A program made the position numbers and the translations under genes. Shown piece after piece: positions 63,281 through 64,000 of a stretch of 64,000 nucleotides of DNA. Where the stretch lies: assembly GCF_003026105.1 (NCBI RefSeq), contig NZ_PYNW01000004.1:310001-374000 (forward strand), read 5' to 3'. The stretch is from Photobacterium sp. GB-56 (GTDB lineage Bacteria; Pseudomonadota; Gammaproteobacteria; Enterobacterales; Vibrionaceae). Numbering within the stretch: the stretch's first letter is position 1; each line of letters starts with the position of its first letter. The notes under the pieces are model-generated. The model was not told where the DNA came from. It made no database searches and saw only the letters and a list, made by a program, of their open reading frames with translations.

Positions 63281-64000
63281 TTTAATGTTTCCATAATCTG
63301 GTGAATAACTTTAGTGGAGTGACTATCCATCATAAATAGTACTTCACATTCAAGATCCAGTGTTTCAGCTTTATATACGTATTCCACGGTAAAAAAATCA
63401 CTCTCTTCATACTCTTTCTGACTCAAATTCATATATTCTTCTAAAATGATTGGCTGCCGAACTGAGAATGGAATACTTATTTGTTCTGATAAAGCAACGA
63501 GAAAAGAAGAAACCATGATATTACTAATATCAATAACAACTTCATTTTTATCTTCATTTGTTTGACTAAAACCCAATTTTTCACCAAACGAAAGAATATC
63601 TTTACCGCGTAAATCAACTAAAGCTTCACCATGAATACCACCACCGACAAACCGCTGAGCAATTGCAATTGATTGATGATCACTACGAATATCAGCAATT
63701 GTCATAGCAAGATCGCTACTTTGCATAGTGGCGACATATGGCAATGGCATTTTAATAAACTCACCAAGATGGTCTGAAATAATTGCAGCACCACGACCAA
63801 GTGAGATATTTGCGATTTCTCTAAAACCTTCAATATAATCAACAGATAAAGTGTTATCGTTCGCGGTTGTATTTGTTAACACCGTGATTTGTAAATTCGA
63901 TAACAGTTGTTTGAGCTTTTTCTTGTCAAATGGCTTTGACAAAAAATAATCGGCACCAAGCATCAAACAACGCCTTGCTGCTTCTTTTTGGACATCTGCA
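63277..64000 (-). CDS. Response-regulator receiver plus CheX/CheC-like protein, 5' end cut by window
   Basis: The frame is open to the right window edge, so the start lies outside. The first residues seen are the end of a receiver domain (ARRCLMLGADYFLSKPFDKKKLKQLL, with the conserved lysine in KPF). After a linker, ~170 residues resemble a CheC/CheX-type fold: FREIANISLGRGAAIIS, LPYVATM, VVIDISNIMVSSFLVAL and ECEVLFMMDS. CheX-like domains dephosphorylate CheY; here they would act with the receiver and the PAS-GGDEF gene downstream. The four-base overlap with that gene is clear. Confidence 0.8.
   Translation of the reverse strand, partial: ADVQKEAARRCLMLGADYFLSKPFDKKKLKQLLSNLQITVLTNTTANDNTLSVDYIEGFREIANISLGRGAAIISDHLGEFIKMPLPYVATMQSSDLAMTIADIRSDHQSIAIAQRFVGGGIHGEALVDLRGKDILSFGEKLGFSQTNEDKNEVVIDISNIMVSSFLVALSEQISIPFSVRQPIILEEYMNLSQKEYEESDFFTVEYVYKAETLDLECEVLFMMDSHSTKVIHQIMETLN

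Noticed and set aside
1-64000. CRISPR array, tRNA or rRNA genes, insertion sequence, prophage
   Set aside because: No regularly spaced repeats with spacers, no tRNA-like cloverleaf that I could recognise, no transposase, integrase or phage structural gene in any frame.

Overview
The window reads as a chromosomal segment of an AT-rich marine gammaproteobacterium of the Vibrionaceae, most likely Photobacterium or a close relative. This is inferred from gene content: TmaR (YeeX), an EF-P-like EfpL with its loop arginine, tandem 69-residue cold-shock proteins, yohJ-yohK-cdd order, a DUF3802 protein, a LexA-controlled SulA and several diguanylate cyclases. No rRNA, tRNA, CRISPR array, insertion sequence or prophage was recognised. 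Both edges cut genes: the 3' end of rsmF at the left, and a response-regulator/CheX-like gene at the right.

Layout. 0-5.5 kb: rsmF end, tmaR, two csp genes with long leaders, an acetyltransferase, efpL and an unusual hflX. 6-9 kb: a membrane/hydrolase fusion overlapping an SMR pump, a LysE/ArgO exporter and a small periplasmic protein. 9.2-21.2 kb is the most accessory-looking part: small single-gene units (monooxygenase-like, DUF3088, VOC) next to repeats that look like integron attC sites or dispersed elements; an AraC regulator; a two-gene TerB-like plus HNH-nuclease/membrane module; a peroxiredoxin; a LysR/DUF2938 divergent pair; a broken copy of the HNH protein tail; DUF2000 and GNAT genes; a PPIase/HupE pair. 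21-34.6 kb: a GAF-GGDEF cyclase, a serine hydrolase between short direct repeats, sbcB, a membrane-anchored ToxR-like regulator, yohJ-yohK-cdd with a consensus CRP site, an EamA transporter, purT with a PurR box, tpm, a MocR regulator and a divergent 3-hydroxyisobutyrate-dehydrogenase-like gene.

34.8-48.4 kb: small hypotheticals, ygbA, a CNNM/CorC protein and alkB, then a coherent catabolic cluster: lactonase, GH20 hexosaminidase, KDG-kinase-like enzyme, RidA, N-acyl-D-amino-acid deacylase and, divergently, a D-serine-dehydratase-like PLP enzyme and an RpiR regulator. Together these could take oxidised chitin fragments (N-acetylglucosaminic acid and its lactone) through deacetylation and deamination to 2-keto-3-deoxygluconate and its phosphate. 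No transporter or KDPG aldolase is in view.

48.4-64 kb: an orphan type IV pilin-like gene, a CARB-type class A beta-lactamase, a TSUP permease, a 50-residue protein, a SOS-box sulA preceded by a 12-bp-phased ACTGTA array, an amino-acid antiporter, a membrane diguanylate cyclase, rhlE, nagK, tapT, a chemoreceptor, DUF3802, a PAS-GGDEF cyclase and the truncated receiver/CheX-like gene. The best candidates for something undescribed are the TerB/HNH module with its decayed relative, the attC-like cassettes and repeats near 9-11 and 21 kb, and the HdeD-like/permuted-hydrolase fusion.
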